From: Aquabacterium sp.
Lineage (GTDB): Bacteria; Pseudomonadota; Gammaproteobacteria; Burkholderiales; Burkholderiaceae_C
NCBI GenBank assembly: GCA_023266355.1
Contig: JAHFQM010000004.1
Location: 186,001-250,000 of the forward strand
Reading direction: 5' to 3'
Length of the DNA: 64,000 bases
Shown: positions 53,548 through 63,019 of the stretch, one piece after another
Numbering within the stretch: position 1 is the first letter of the stretch
Layout: each line of letters begins with the position of its first letter
Notes under the pieces: generated by a model
The model's database searches: none
What the model was told of the DNA's origin: nothing
What the model saw: the letters and a program-made list of their open reading frames with translations, nothing else
Made by a program: the position numbers and the translations under genes

Positions 53548-54149
53548 GGCACCACCATGAAGTTGGCGCAACGCGTGCCATCCGGCACCCCACCAGGGCA
53601 GCAACTCTGGCGCGCCATGCCCGTGGTGCTTGTGGCGCATTCGGCACTGGCCACCAGGGTGCGGCCGTTGACGCCGTCCTGGGTGCGGTCCTTGTCGGTC
53701 CACATGAAGGTGACTTCGATGCCTGTGTGCGCGTCGCCCGTCACCCGCACCGAGCCCTGGGGTAAACCACGCCGCACTGCCGCACGCCACTGGGCCATGT
53801 CGTAACTCGCCAAAGCGGCGCCAGTGCAACTCACACCCGAGGCTGCGCAGTCAACCGAAGCCGCAGCCACATCGGCAGCCTGATCTGACCACGTCGCGTT
53901 GTACAAATAGTCTGACGATGCAGCCACGCCGGGCGCCTGATTCAGGTTGGAGCGCACCCGCTCGGCGTAGTCCGCCAACAAGCCGGACAACTGTGCGCGC
54001 TGGCCAGAGCCCAACTGGTAGCTGACGGTGCGAGCCTGCAAGGCGGCCAGCCCCACCATGCCCAGGGCGAGCACGAGCATGGACACCAGCACCTCGATGA
54101 GGCTCACGCCAGATTGCGAACGGGCAGGAAGGTTCATGCTGGCACTCAC
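53544..54149 (-). CDS. pilV: Type IV pilus modification protein PilV
   Basis: The 201-residue minor pilin has a short leader ending in SG before VSLIEVLVSMLVLALGMVGLAALQARTV, the PilV signature (the LALGMVGLAALQ repeat). Cysteines occur in pairs in the globular region. The start at 54149 is fixed by a 4-nt ATGA overlap with fimT; ATG 54137 gives a shorter leader. It is part of the minor-pilin priming complex. Confidence 0.93.
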   Translation of the reverse strand: MSASMNLPARSQSGVSLIEVLVSMLVLALGMVGLAALQARTVSYQLGSGQRAQLSGLLADYAERVRSNLNQAPGVAASSDYLYNATWSDQAADVAAASVDCAASGVSCTGAALASYDMAQWRAAVRRGLPQGSVRVTGDAHTGIEVTFMWTDKDRTQDGVNGRTLVASAECATSTTGMARQSCCPGGVPDGTRCANFMVVP

Positions 54150-54766
54150 GGGTTGTTGGACGCCACGGGGGGCGTATTGCCGGAGCCCGAGGAGGTGCTC
54201 GCCACCTCCTTGACGGTGTCAACCTGAACCCGCCCCTGGAAGCTCACAGTGATGTCCCTCCGATAGGGGCTGTTGGCGTTCTGGCCATCGACAACCCGGT
54301 AAGTGGACTGGCCCGAAACCAGGGTGCCGCGCGCATCGAAGGTCAGCACGTCCTGCTTGGCCGTGTTCACGTCCACCAACTGGTAGCGGTCGTTGCCCGG
54401 CTGGCGCACCGAAATCACCTCGTCGGCTGTCAAGGCCGTCGCAGCGTTGCCACTGCAAGCAGCGTTCGTGTAAGTGATCCAACCCTGGTGCCAGTTGCCC
54501 AGTGCAGCACCCGAGGCGCAGGTGTTGCCACCGGCCGCAGCCAACTGGCAGATCGACACACAGGTGTTGCGGTTGATGGCGTCCAGCCGCGCCCGCTGCA
54601 GGGCGATGGCGAAGTCGTCCTTGACGGCGTTCATGCCGCTCTTGGCCAGGAAAGACTGCATCCCCGGCACAGCCACAGCCGCCAGGATGGCCACCACGGC
54701 CACGGTGACCATCAGCTCCACCAGGGTGAAGCCTCTCCGAGTGTGATTTTGTTCTCGCTTGCGCAT
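54146..54766 (-). CDS. fimT: Type IV pilus minor pilin FimT/GspH-like
   Basis: The 206-residue minor pilin starts at ATG 54766 (MRKREQNHTRRG). The processed N-terminus is FTLVELMVTVAVVAILAAVAVPGMQSFLA. The NAVKDDFAIALQRARLDAINRN segment and ITVSFQGRVQV near the end are typical of FimT/GspH. It is the first gene of a seven-gene run, fimT-pilV-pilW-pilX-pilY1-pilE-tonB-like, with overlaps or gaps of at most 20 bp. Confidence 0.9.
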   Translation of the reverse strand: MRKREQNHTRRGFTLVELMVTVAVVAILAAVAVPGMQSFLAKSGMNAVKDDFAIALQRARLDAINRNTCVSICQLAAAGGNTCASGAALGNWHQGWITYTNAACSGNAATALTADEVISVRQPGNDRYQLVDVNTAKQDVLTFDARGTLVSGQSTYRVVDGQNANSPYRRDITVSFQGRVQVDTVKEVASTSSGSGNTPPVASNNP

Positions 54767-54921
54767 GGACGCCGAATGTAACGGGTTGCCCGGCAGACGC
54801 AAGACCGCTGGCCGCCGCAAGCTGACCGCTCATCGCCACAGGGGTGGGTTGCCCCGCGGTTTGCACCGCCAGCCCCCGCAAGCAAGGGGGGCATGGGCGC
54901 CACCCACTGAGGCTCAGGCGC

Positions 54922-55395
54922 TCAGCCCTCGGCCTTCTTGCTGGCGGCTTTGCCGGTTTCCTTGATGGCCGCGACGAATTCGCTGACGTCGTCGAAGCTG
55001 CGGTACACCGAGGCAAAGCGCACGTAGGCCACCTTGTCGAGCTTGCGCAGCTCGCGCATCACCCACTCACCGAGCTGGGTGGAATCGACTTCCTTGTCGC
55101 CCGACTGGCGCAGGCGCGCCTCGATGGCCTCGATGGCGCCTTCGAGGGCCTCGGCGCTGACCGGCCGCTTGCGCAGCGCGATCATCATCGAGCCCTTGAG
55201 CTTCGCGCGCTCGTAGTCGGTGCGCCGGCCGTCGCGCTTGACGATGGCCGGCAGCTCGATTTCCGCGCGCTCGTAGGTCGTGAAGCGCTTGTCGCAGTGG
55301 TGGCACTTGCGACGGCGGCGGATGCTGTCACCTTCATCGGAATCCCGGGTCTCCACGACCTGGGTCTCAAGGTGCCCGCAGAAGGGACAGCGCAT
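54922..55395 (-). CDS. nrdR: Transcriptional repressor NrdR
   Basis: The 157-residue NrdR represses ribonucleotide reductase genes when dATP is bound. The zinc ribbon Cys3, Cys6, Cys31 and Cys34 ([16 protein letters not shown]) is followed by the ATP-cone domain ([30 protein letters not shown]). Length is typical. It lies 7 bp after glyA, so it is expressed from the same riboswitch-controlled transcript. No nrd genes are adjacent. Confidence 0.96.
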   Translation of the reverse strand: MRCPFCGHLETQVVETRDSDEGDSIRRRRKCHHCDKRFTTYERAEIELPAIVKRDGRRTDYERAKLKGSMMIALRKRPVSAEALEGAIEAIEARLRQSGDKEVDSTQLGEWVMRELRKLDKVAYVRFASVYRSFDDVSEFVAAIKETGKAASKKAEG

Positions 55396-55402
55396 CGCCG
55401 GC

Positions 55403-56665
55403 TCAGCCCGCCTTGCCGGTGTACACCGGGAACTGGCGCGTCAGGGCCGTGACCTGCTCGCGCACGCGGGCGATGGTGGCCTCGTCATGCGGGTTGTCCA
55501 GCACGTCGGCGATCAGGTGGGCCACTTGCACGGCCTGCTCTTCCTTGAAACCGCGCGTGGTCATGGCCGGCGAGCCCAGGCGAACGCCGCTGGTCACGAA
55601 AGGCTTTTGCGGGTCGTTGGGGATGCCGTTCTTGTTGCAGGTGATGTGCGCGGCGCCCAGGATGGCCTCGGCTTCCTTGCCAGTGAGGTTCTTGGGACGC
55701 AGGTCCACCAGCATGACGTGGCTCTCGGTGCGACCCGACACGATGCGCAGGCCACGCTGGGTCAGCGTGTCGGCCAGCGCCGCGGCGTTCTTCACCACTT
55801 GCTGCTGGTAGGCCTTGAACTCGGGCGATGCGGCTTCCTTGAAGGCCACGGCCTTGCCGGCGATGACGTGCATCAGCGGGCCACCTTGGATGCCAGGGAA
55901 AATGGACGAGTTGATCTTCTTGGCGATCTCTTCGTTGTTGCTCAGCACGATGCCACCACGCGGGCCGCGCAGGCTCTTGTGGGTGGTCGAGGTGACCACA
56001 TCGGCAAACGGCATCGGGTTGGGGTACACACCCGCGGCGATCAGGCCGGCGTAGTGGGCCATGTCCACCATGAAGTAGGCACCGATTTCCTTGGCGATCT
56101 TGGCGAAACGCTCGAAGTCGATGCGCAGGGCGAAGGCGGAGGCGCCGGCGATGATGAGCTTGGGCTTGTGCTCACGGGCCAGGGCTTCCATCTTGTCGTA
56201 GTCGATGTCTTCGGCAGCGTTCAGGCCGTAGGACACGACCTTGAACCACTTGCCCGACATGTTCAGCGGCATGCCGTGGGTCAGGTGACCACCTTCGGCC
56301 AGGCTCATGCCCATGATGGTGTCGCCGGGCTGCAGCAATGCGAAGAACACCGACTGGTTGGCCTGCGAGCCCGAGTTGGCCTGCACGTTGGCGAAGTTGG
56401 CACCGTACAGCGCCTTGAGGCGGTCGATGGCCAATTGCTCGACCACGTCCACGTGCTCGCAACCACCGTAGTAGCGCTTGCCGGGATAGCCTTCGGCGTA
56501 CTTGTTGGTCAGTTGGGAGCCCTGGGCTTCCATGACGGCCGGCGAGGTGTAGTTCTCGGAGGCGATCAGCTCGATGTGGTCTTCCTGACGTTGGTTCTCG
56601 GCCTGGATGGCGGCGAACAGCTCGGGGTCAACGTTGGCGATGGTGTGCTTGGCGCGGTCAAACAT
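55403..56665 (-). CDS. glyA: Serine hydroxymethyltransferase
   Basis: The 420-residue PLP enzyme converts serine plus tetrahydrofolate to glycine plus 5,10-methylene-THF, the main one-carbon source. The PLP-binding lysine is about Lys230 ([14 protein letters not shown]). [16 protein letters not shown] near 35-50, [11 protein letters not shown] and the cofactor-binding [12 protein letters not shown] are present. It starts at ATG 56665. A ZTP riboswitch lies in its leader, linking its expression to folate stress. Confidence 0.97.
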   Translation of the reverse strand: MFDRAKHTIANVDPELFAAIQAENQRQEDHIELIASENYTSPAVMEAQGSQLTNKYAEGYPGKRYYGGCEHVDVVEQLAIDRLKALYGANFANVQANSGSQANQSVFFALLQPGDTIMGMSLAEGGHLTHGMPLNMSGKWFKVVSYGLNAAEDIDYDKMEALAREHKPKLIIAGASAFALRIDFERFAKIAKEIGAYFMVDMAHYAGLIAAGVYPNPMPFADVVTSTTHKSLRGPRGGIVLSNNEEIAKKINSSIFPGIQGGPLMHVIAGKAVAFKEAASPEFKAYQQQVVKNAAALADTLTQRGLRIVSGRTESHVMLVDLRPKNLTGKEAEAILGAAHITCNKNGIPNDPQKPFVTSGVRLGSPAMTTRGFKEEQAVQVAHLIADVLDNPHDEATIARVREQVTALTRQFPVYTGKAG

Positions 56666-56724
56666 GGAGGCAGTCCTCTTCGCAATGAAGATGGGTGAAA
56701 ACCGACACCCGCAGGTGCTGCGGA

Positions 56725-56855
56725 TGGGAGGGCTGCCCAGGCGAACGGCTGACGCAACCCCGAACGAAACGGGTCAGGGTTGGTTGCGCTTCCCGGTGGT
56801 TCACCACCTCAGGCTCGCCCTCGGGGCCAGCCATGTATCGCCAGTTGCGCAACGC
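56725..56855 (-). promoter_or_regulatory. ZTP (pfl) riboswitch controlling glyA-nrdR
   Basis: The minus-strand leader holds the ordered pfl landmarks: CAACTGGCGATA (rc of about 56836-56848), GAACCACCGGGAAGCG (within the 56761-56820 stretch), a variable linker and then GCCGTTCGCCTGGGCA (rc of 56734-56749). These are the conserved halves of the ZMP/ZTP aptamer, which turns on one-carbon and purine genes when AICAR phosphate accumulates because 10-formyl-THF is low. glyA is a common target in betaproteobacteria. The expression platform between 56666 and 56730 contains a GC-rich hairpin (GCAGCACCTGC) but I cannot decide the switching helix. Confidence 0.85.
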
Positions 56856-56860
56856 AGCAA

Positions 56861-56866
56861 ATTGTA
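56861..56866 (-). promoter_or_regulatory. -10 box for glyA-nrdR
   Basis: TACAAT on the minus strand lies 6-10 bp before the first paired bases of the riboswitch, so transcription would start right at the aptamer. The best -35 at 16-18 bp is poor (CGCACA). Confidence 0.45.
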
Positions 56867-56953
56867 GCGGAGGCAGCCCAGGCTGTGCGCGGCAAGCCCG
56901 CCACAGCCCCACCGCATCGCGGGGGATCCGATCAGACCTGCCCGACGCTGCCG

Positions 56954-58018
56954 TCAGCGGCGGGTGGCGTCCTGCGCGGACAGCAGCGCCACGTGCTCAA
57001 CCGCGCGGTGCGGCGCAGCGGGCGTCGAGGCAGACTCACTGACCGCGGGCGAGACCGTGCCTGCGGGCGTGGCATCGGGCGAAGTGGCAGCCGCAGCCGG
57101 CACCACGGCAGGACCCGCCACCGGCGAGGCCGACGCGATCGTCGCCTGCGGCAGCGGCGCGTTCACGGCCACTTTCTGACCAGCTGCCACCTGCTTGAGG
57201 TAGGCCGCTTCGGCCAACACCTTGGTGGCGTAACCACCGTCGTCGGCCATGTTGGCCGCACCCACGTAGTACTTCAGACCACCCGTCAGGCTGCCGGCGC
57301 GGCGGACGCAATCCACCAGCACCTGCACACCCACGCGCAGGTTGGTGACCGGGTCAAAGGCCGCGTTCTGGCCGCCGAAGATGGCGTACTTGTCGTGGTG
57401 GATGCGGGTCATGACCTGCATCAGGCCCTGGGCACCCACGTGGCTTTGGGCGAAGGGGTTGAAGCCGGACTCCACCGCCATCACGGCCAGCACCAGGGTG
57501 GGCTCCATGCCCACGCGCTTGCCCACGACCCAGGCTTCCTGCACCAGGCGGCTGATGGGCTCGGGCGCGACGTTGTAACGCCGGGCGATCCAGAAAGCCA
57601 CCGCCGATTGCTGTCGGTTGAGTTCGGCCGGGTTGGCCGCCGTCGCACGCTGGATGGCGTCCGGCTCGGCCATGGCCAGCAGGACTTCATCGGCACCGGC
57701 ACTGCCATCGACGGCATCGGCGCGCATCGTGGCGCGTTCGGACAACCAATTCAGGGCCTGCGCCTCCAGCGAACGGCGCACCTCGGCCTGGGTGGCCAGG
57801 AACACCACGGCCAGCACGGCCACCAGACCGACGGCCGCCAGAGCGTGGTGGCTCAACCAGCGCACGCCTTCGAGCACATCGGACAAGACCAGGCGAACAA
57901 GCGCCACCAAATTTTGCAGGGACAGGCCCTGCCGAGACACGGACGACGAAGACGACGGGGACATCGCCAAGGAATCAGACGACAACAACTCGTCTGCAGC
58001 ACGTTCACACGCTGACAT
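56954..58018 (-). CDS. Lytic transglycosylase domain protein, membrane anchored
   Basis: The 354-residue protein has a Ser-rich cytosolic N-terminus, one membrane helix (about 59-76, ALAAVGLVAVLAVVFLATQA) and a periplasmic SLT domain. The catalytic glutamate is about Glu183 in VMAVESGFNPFAQSHVGAQGLMQVM. GLKYYVGAAN (about 270) completes the fold. It cleaves peptidoglycan glycan strands by a non-hydrolytic mechanism. The C-terminal 80 residues are an Ala/Pro/Ser-rich tail. AAAGGAG is 6 nt before ATG 58018. It diverges from ubiD. Confidence 0.87.
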   Translation of the reverse strand: MSACERAADELLSSDSLAMSPSSSSSVSRQGLSLQNLVALVRLVLSDVLEGVRWLSHHALAAVGLVAVLAVVFLATQAEVRRSLEAQALNWLSERATMRADAVDGSAGADEVLLAMAEPDAIQRATAANPAELNRQQSAVAFWIARRYNVAPEPISRLVQEAWVVGKRVGMEPTLVLAVMAVESGFNPFAQSHVGAQGLMQVMTRIHHDKYAIFGGQNAAFDPVTNLRVGVQVLVDCVRRAGSLTGGLKYYVGAANMADDGGYATKVLAEAAYLKQVAAGQKVAVNAPLPQATIASASPVAGPAVVPAAAATSPDATPAGTVSPAVSESASTPAAPHRAVEHVALLSAQDATRR

Positions 58019-58334
58019 GTAGCTCCTTTCCTCACCGGGGCACAGGGCCGACGCGTCCGCAGACTGACGCCGGGTCTCTGCACACGGACGGTGATAATGG
58101 CCCCGGCAAGACAGCGGTGCGGCCTGTGCAAAGGCTCGTTCACCGCCACGAAGTGGCCCGCCGCTCTGGGGGCAGGCCTGAGAGAAAACGCCGGGGCTGA
58201 CAGCGTTGCACCCCATCGGGGCACAAGGGGAAAACCCGGAGCGAACTGCTTTCCGGGTTCAACGGGGCGGATTCTAGGCAGGGTCGAAATAACCAGTCAA
58301 GCATAAAGACTGCATTCCTTATTCCTTTTACACC
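58019..58334 (+). other. Divergent intergenic region between the transglycosylase gene and ubiD
   Basis: The 316-bp region has no gene. An inverted repeat AACCCGGA / TCCGGGTT with an 11-nt loop lies at 58233-58259; on the minus strand it is followed by TTTTCCCC, so it could be a weak terminator or an operator. The last 55 bp before ubiD are A/T-richer than their surroundings and probably carry its promoter, but I could not place a convincing -35/-10. Confidence 0.4.
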
Positions 58335-59936
58335 ATGAAATACCGAGACTTGCGGGACTTCGTCACGGGTTTGGAGCGCCAAGGCGAGCTCCAGCGCATC
58401 GCCGATCCGGTGTCCGTTCACCTGGACATGACCGCCCTGAGCGACCGCGTGCTGCGCGCCGAAGGTCCCGCCCTGTGGTTTGATCGGCCCGTGGGCGCCA
58501 TCCAGGCCAACGGCCTGCCCCTGCGCACTTACCGTCACCCCGTGCTGGCCAACCTGTTCGGTACCCCGAAACGGGTGGCCCTGGGCATGGGGGCATCCGA
58601 CGTCAGCGAGCTGCGCGACATTGGCAAACTGCTCGCCAGCCTGAAAGAGCCCGAGCCGCCGAAAGGGTTGAAAGACGCCGGCAAGCTGCTGCAGATGGGC
58701 AAAGCGCTGTGGGACATGAAGCCCGCCAGCGTGCGCAGCGCCCCCTGCCAAGCCGAAGTGCGACAAGGCAGCGACATCGACCTCACCGAGCTGCCCATCC
58801 AGCACTGCTGGCCCGAAGACGCCGCACCGCTGCTGACCTGGGGCCTCGTCGTCACCCGCGGGCCGCAGAACGTGCCCAACCCGCGCCGGCGTCAGAACCT
58901 GGGCATCTACCGCCAGCAACTCATCGGCAAGCGCCAGCTCATCATGCGCTGGCTGACCCACCGCGGCGGTGCGCTCGACTTCCGCGAATTCGCGCTCGCT
59001 CACCCGGGCCAGCCCTTCCCCATCGCCGTGGCCCTGGGCGCCGACCCCGCCACCATCCTGGGCGCCGTCACACCGGTGCCCGACACCCTGGGCGAGTACC
59101 AGTTCGCGGGCCTGCTGCGCGGCAGCCGCACCGAAGTCACCGACACATCGGTGGGCGAAGGCGAGCACAAGCTGCAGGTACCAGCCTCGGCCGAGTTCGT
59201 GCTCGAAGGCCACATCCCGACCGCGCCAACCGGCTACGAAGGCGAGAGCGAACACGGCGTGCGCCTGAAAGAGAAGAACGGCTACCTGCACGCGCTGGAA
59301 GGCCCGTTTGGCGACCACACCGGCTATTACAACGAGCAGGATTGGTTCCCGGTGTTCGAAGTCACACGCATGACGAACCGCAAGGACCCGGTCTACCACT
59401 CCACCTACACCGGCAAACCGCCCGACGAGCCCGCCGTGCTGGGCGTGGCGCTCAACGAGGTCTTCGTGCCCATCCTGCAAAAGCAGTTTCCGGAGATCGT
59501 GGACTTCTACCTGCCGCCCGAAGGTTGCAGCTACCGGATGGCCATCATCAGCATGAAGAAGGCCTATGCCGGACACAGCAAGCGCCTGATGTTCGGCCTG
59601 TGGAGCTTCCTGCGCCAGTTCATGTACACCAAGTTCATCGTCATCGTCGACGACGACGTGGACATCCGCAACTGGCAAGAAGTGATCTGGGCGGTCACCA
59701 CGCGCATGGACCCGGTGCGCGACACCACTCTGGTGGACCACACCCCCATCGACTACCTCGATTTCGCCTCGCCCATCAGTGGCCTGGGCGGCAAGATGGG
59801 GCTGGACGCCACGAACAAGTGGCCTGGCGAAACCAACCGGGAATGGGGCCGCACCATCACCATGCCCCATGACGTGACGCAGCGGGTGGAGGGCCTGTTT
59901 TCGCGCATCATGCACGGCCCCGGCGCCAAGGCCTGA
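58335..59936 (+). CDS. ubiD: UbiD-family decarboxylase (4-hydroxy-3-polyprenylbenzoate decarboxylase)
   Basis: The 533-residue decarboxylase uses prenylated FMN from UbiX and acts in ubiquinone synthesis. The N-terminus [22 protein letters not shown] is typical. [29 protein letters not shown] and [23 protein letters not shown] are UbiD family blocks, and [18 protein letters not shown] lies in the catalytic region. A typical length is about 490-500. ubiX is not adjacent. A terminator 165 bp downstream may end this transcript. Confidence 0.95.
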   Translation: MKYRDLRDFVTGLERQGELQRIADPVSVHLDMTALSDRVLRAEGPALWFDRPVGAIQANGLPLRTYRHPVLANLFGTPKRVALGMGASDVSELRDIGKLLASLKEPEPPKGLKDAGKLLQMGKALWDMKPASVRSAPCQAEVRQGSDIDLTELPIQHCWPEDAAPLLTWGLVVTRGPQNVPNPRRRQNLGIYRQQLIGKRQLIMRWLTHRGGALDFREFALAHPGQPFPIAVALGADPATILGAVTPVPDTLGEYQFAGLLRGSRTEVTDTSVGEGEHKLQVPASAEFVLEGHIPTAPTGYEGESEHGVRLKEKNGYLHALEGPFGDHTGYYNEQDWFPVFEVTRMTNRKDPVYHSTYTGKPPDEPAVLGVALNEVFVPILQKQFPEIVDFYLPPEGCSYRMAIISMKKAYAGHSKRLMFGLWSFLRQFMYTKFIVIVDDDVDIRNWQEVIWAVTTRMDPVRDTTLVDHTPIDYLDFASPISGLGGKMGLDATNKWPGETNREWGRTITMPHDVTQRVEGLFSRIMHGPGAKA

Positions 59937-59965
59937 GTCGCACCGGGGTGGCGCGCCTCTGGGGC

Positions 59966-59994
59966 TTGCCAAGGCGTCCGTCTTGCCCTAATCT
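59966..59994 (+). promoter_or_regulatory. Sigma-70-like promoter between ubiD and the OGT-like gene
   Basis: TTGCCA (59966-59971), 17 bp, then TAATCT (59989-59994). The predicted start is near 60001. GCCTCTG (59954-59960) and CAGAGGC (60005-60011) form an inverted repeat around it. Confidence 0.5.
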
Positions 59995-60000
59995 AAGCTT

Positions 60001-60129
60001 GTCTGCAGAGGCAGGCAACCCAAAGGGGCGCAGTCACTGCGCCTTGGGGAGCACGGGACTTTTCCCTCCTGGCTTCCTTGCACGGTCTTGAACCGTGTAG
60101 GCCCCCGGCTTCGGCCGGGGGTTTCGTTT
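60001..60129 (+). ncRNA. Candidate structured small RNA or leader attenuator
   Basis: The 129-nt interval between a sigma-70-like promoter and a strong terminator has no convincing coding frame and can form three hairpins in order: GGCGCAG/CTGCGCC (60027-60043, extended by flanking CCCAA/TTGGG), CACGGT/ACCGTG (60081-60097) and the terminator (60102-60121). I match it to no known RNA family. It may be a free sRNA, or the attenuating leader of the gene starting at 60154. Confidence 0.4.
60102..60129 (+). terminator. Rho-independent terminator before the OGT-like gene
   Basis: CCCCCGGC (60102-60109), TTCG loop, GCCGGGGG (60114-60121), then TTTCGTTT. It terminates ubiD or the candidate small RNA. 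The next gene starts only 25 nt beyond. Confidence 0.85.
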
Positions 60130-60153
60130 GTGGATGCGGCAGAATCCATCGAC

Positions 60154-62343
60154 ATGAGCACGACATCCACCCCGCTGCCGCCGCACGAAGAATCCAGGCT
60201 GATCGCCCTGTTCAATGCCGGGAGAAATGCCGAGGTGGAGGCCCTGGCGAGAGCGCTGGTGCGCCAGCACCCGCACGCGGCGTTCGCGTGGAAGGCGCTT
60301 GGCACGGCGCAGCTGCTGCAAAACAAGAACTGCGTGGAAGCGCTCAGCCAGGCTGCCACACTGCAGCCGCAGGACGCCGAAACCCTGTGCAACCTCGGCA
60401 ACGCCCAGAAAGCCCAAGGCCAGATCCAGGCGGCCGAAGCCAGTTACCGCCAGGCGCTGCAGTGGCGGCCGGACCATGCGGCCGGGCACTACAACCTCGC
60501 CATCTTGCTGACCGAGCAGAATCGACTGGACGAAGCAGAAGCCGCCTACCGGCAGACGATCCAGTCGCAACCCGGCATGGCCGACGCGCACAACAACCTG
60601 GGGCAACTGCTGGAGCGCCTCGGGCGCTACCGTGAGGCAGCCGACGCTTACGCCGCCGCCGTGGCTGCGCGCCCGGAGCACGCTGAAGCCTGGTGCAACC
60701 TCGGCGCGGCGCTCGGCCAGCAAGGCAAAGTGGCAGATGCGCAAACGGCCCTGCGCAAGGCCATCGCCCTGAACCCCCGCTTCGCACAAGCGCACCACAA
60801 CCTGGGCATCGCCCTCAAACAGGCGCACCAACACGACGCCGCCTGCGACAGCCTGCGAACCGCGGCCAAGCTGAAGGCCGACTACGTCGATCCGCGCCAC
60901 GCCCTGGGCGATCTGCTGCGCACCTTGCGGCGCTACGATGAAGCGATCCTGATGCTCAAGCGAGTGATCGCGTTGGCGCCGCAACACGCCGACGCGTGGG
61001 TCGACCTGGGCAATGTGCACAAGGACCTCGGCGAGCTGCAGGATGCGGTTGCCTGCTACACGCAAGCCCTGGTCATTGACCCCAAGCACGAGCAAGCCCA
61101 CAGCTGCCTGCAAATGGTCAGCAACTATGTTCCCGGCATCAGCGCATCACGCCTGCGGGAGCAGGCTTTGGCCTACGGCGCGTTCGTGGACCAGCGCGCG
61201 AAGCCCTTCACCGCCTGGACAGGCGACCTGGACGCGGAACGGCCGCTGCGGGTGGGCCTGGTCTCGGGCGACCTGTACAGCCACCCCGTCGGCTACTTCC
61301 TGGAAAGCGTGCTGCAGGCCCTTCACCGGCAAGCCGGCAGCGATTTTCAATTGACGGTGTACGCCACACAACCCTATCGGGACGCGCTGACAGACCGCTT
61401 GGCGACCTGCACCACGCAGTGGAACGTGGTGGTTGGCATGTCGGATGAGGCACTCGCCCAACGCATCCACGCCGACGGCATCGACATCCTCATCGACCTC
61501 GCAGGCCACACCGCCAACAACCGCTTGCCGGTGTTTGGCTGGAAACCCGCCCCGGTGCAAGTCACCTGGTTGGGCTATTTCGCCACCACGGGGGTGTCAC
61601 AGATGGACCACCTGCTGGCCGACCCCTGGACGGTGCCCGCAGCCCTGGAGACCGGTTTCACCGAACACATCTGGCGCTTGCCGCAAACGCGCCTGTGCTT
61701 CACCCCTCCTGCAACGTCTGCTCCGGTCAGCGCGCTTCCAGCCTTGCGCAACGGGCACATCACCTTCGGCTGCTTCAACAACCTGACAAAACTGAACGAC
61801 GAGGTCATCGCGCTGTGGGCGAAGGTGCTGCACGCCGTGCCGGGCAGCCGGCTGCTGCTCAAAGCCAGCCAGCTGGACAGCGCCTTGGTGCGGCAGAAAA
61901 TGCAATCGCGGTTCAAGGCCCAAGGCGTGACCGGCGACCGGTTGATCCTGCAAGGCCCCTCGACGCGAGACGACTACCTCCAGGCTTACGGGCAGATCGA
62001 CATCGCACTGGACCCCTTCCCGTTCACGGGCGGCACGACCAGCGCCGAAGGCCTCTGGATGGGCGTGCCCGTCCTGACCTTGGCCGGCGACAGCATGGTG
62101 GCGCGGCAAGGCGTCAGCTTGCTGGTGAACGCTGGCCTGCCCGACTGGGTTGCCGATGCCCCTGAAGACTACGTGGCCAAAGCAGTTGCTCACGCCAGCG
62201 ACCTGACCACCCTGGCGACACTGCGTTCAGGTCTGCGTGAACGGGTGATGCAGTCACCCCTGTTCGATGCAGTGCAATTCGCTGGCCACCTCGGCACCGC
62301 CCTGCGGGACATGTGGCGCGCTCATGCGCTGAAATCGCGCTGA
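60154..62343 (+). CDS. TPR and O-GlcNAc-transferase-like (GT41) protein
   Basis: From ATG 60154 the product is 729 residues. About eight tetratricopeptide repeats (roughly 20-330, for example AWKALGTAQLL, AETLCNLGNAQ, AHHNLGIALK, AWVDLGNVHKDLG) are followed by a glycosyltransferase family 41 catalytic domain (about 370-725). Its landmarks are RVGLVSGDLYSHPVGYFLE, ILIDLAGHTANNRLPVFGWKPAPVQVTWLGYFATTG, ITFGCFNNLTKLNDEVIALWAKVL and DPFPFTGGTTSAEGLWMGVPVLTL. These match the catalytic region of SPY/OGT proteins. Bacterial members glycosylate proteins such as flagellin or autotransporter adhesins, or act in polysaccharide assembly. The target is unknown. The ribosome site is weak. A TTG at 60088 is in frame but lies in the upstream terminator region. 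Confidence 0.88.
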   Translation: MSTTSTPLPPHEESRLIALFNAGRNAEVEALARALVRQHPHAAFAWKALGTAQLLQNKNCVEALSQAATLQPQDAETLCNLGNAQKAQGQIQAAEASYRQALQWRPDHAAGHYNLAILLTEQNRLDEAEAAYRQTIQSQPGMADAHNNLGQLLERLGRYREAADAYAAAVAARPEHAEAWCNLGAALGQQGKVADAQTALRKAIALNPRFAQAHHNLGIALKQAHQHDAACDSLRTAAKLKADYVDPRHALGDLLRTLRRYDEAILMLKRVIALAPQHADAWVDLGNVHKDLGELQDAVACYTQALVIDPKHEQAHSCLQMVSNYVPGISASRLREQALAYGAFVDQRAKPFTAWTGDLDAERPLRVGLVSGDLYSHPVGYFLESVLQALHRQAGSDFQLTVYATQPYRDALTDRLATCTTQWNVVVGMSDEALAQRIHADGIDILIDLAGHTANNRLPVFGWKPAPVQVTWLGYFATTGVSQMDHLLADPWTVPAALETGFTEHIWRLPQTRLCFTPPATSAPVSALPALRNGHITFGCFNNLTKLNDEVIALWAKVLHAVPGSRLLLKASQLDSALVRQKMQSRFKAQGVTGDRLILQGPSTRDDYLQAYGQIDIALDPFPFTGGTTSAEGLWMGVPVLTLAGDSMVARQGVSLLVNAGLPDWVADAPEDYVAKAVAHASDLTTLATLRSGLRERVMQSPLFDAVQFAGHLGTALRDMWRAHALKSR

Positions 62344-62425
62344 GATCGCGCCGATGGATGGCTGGCTGCTGGCACAGCAGCGGCGCCAGGCCCCACCTGC
62401 AGGACAACCGCCACCGGACGACCAG

Positions 62426-62998
62426 ATGCCCCCCACCCACACCACCACCGACTCGCCGCACCTGCAACAAACCACGCTGGGCGGTGGCTGCTTCTGGTGC
62501 CTTGAGGCCGCCTTCAACCAACTCGATGGTGTGGTGCTGGCCGAATCAGGCTACAGCAACGGCCACCACCCCTCCCCCAGCTACGAGGCTGTTTGCAGCG
62601 GCACCACCGGCCACGCCGAAGTGGTCAGGGTCACCTTCGACCCCGAGCGCATCAGCTACCGTCAGTTGCTGACCGTCTTCTTCAGCCTCCACGACCCCAC
62701 CACGCTGAACAGGCAAGGCAACGACGTGGGCACGCAGTACCGCTCCGGCATCTACACGCACGACGCGGCGCAGGCTGAAACAGCGCGCCAAGTGATCGGT
62801 GAGTTGTCAGACAGCGGCGCATTCGACGCCCCCATCGTGACGGAAATCGCGCCGGTGGCCAACTACCACGCAGCCGAGCCCTACCACCAGGGCTACGTGG
62901 CCGAAAACCCATACCAGGGCTACTGCGCGGTGGTCGTCAGGCCCAAGCTGGCCAAGTTCCAACATGCTTTCGGCGCCATGCTGAAAGCGTCTGACTGA
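62426..62998 (+). CDS. msrA: Peptide methionine sulfoxide reductase MsrA
   Basis: The 190-residue enzyme reduces methionine-S-sulfoxide in proteins. The catalytic motif is GCFWC with Cys22 as nucleophile. YSNGHHPSPSYEAVCSGTTGHAEVVRVTFDP and VGTQYRSGIY are the family blocks. The resolving cysteine may be the one in GYCAVVV near the C-terminus. ATG 62426 gives a normal N-terminus; ATG 62354 would add 24 Pro/Gln-rich residues and follows the upstream stop by 10 nt. It is convergent with pdxH. Confidence 0.93.
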   Translation: MPPTHTTTDSPHLQQTTLGGGCFWCLEAAFNQLDGVVLAESGYSNGHHPSPSYEAVCSGTTGHAEVVRVTFDPERISYRQLLTVFFSLHDPTTLNRQGNDVGTQYRSGIYTHDAAQAETARQVIGELSDSGAFDAPIVTEIAPVANYHAAEPYHQGYVAENPYQGYCAVVVRPKLAKFQHAFGAMLKASD

Positions 62999-63019
62999 GC
63001 GCCAGCCCCTCCAGGCCCC

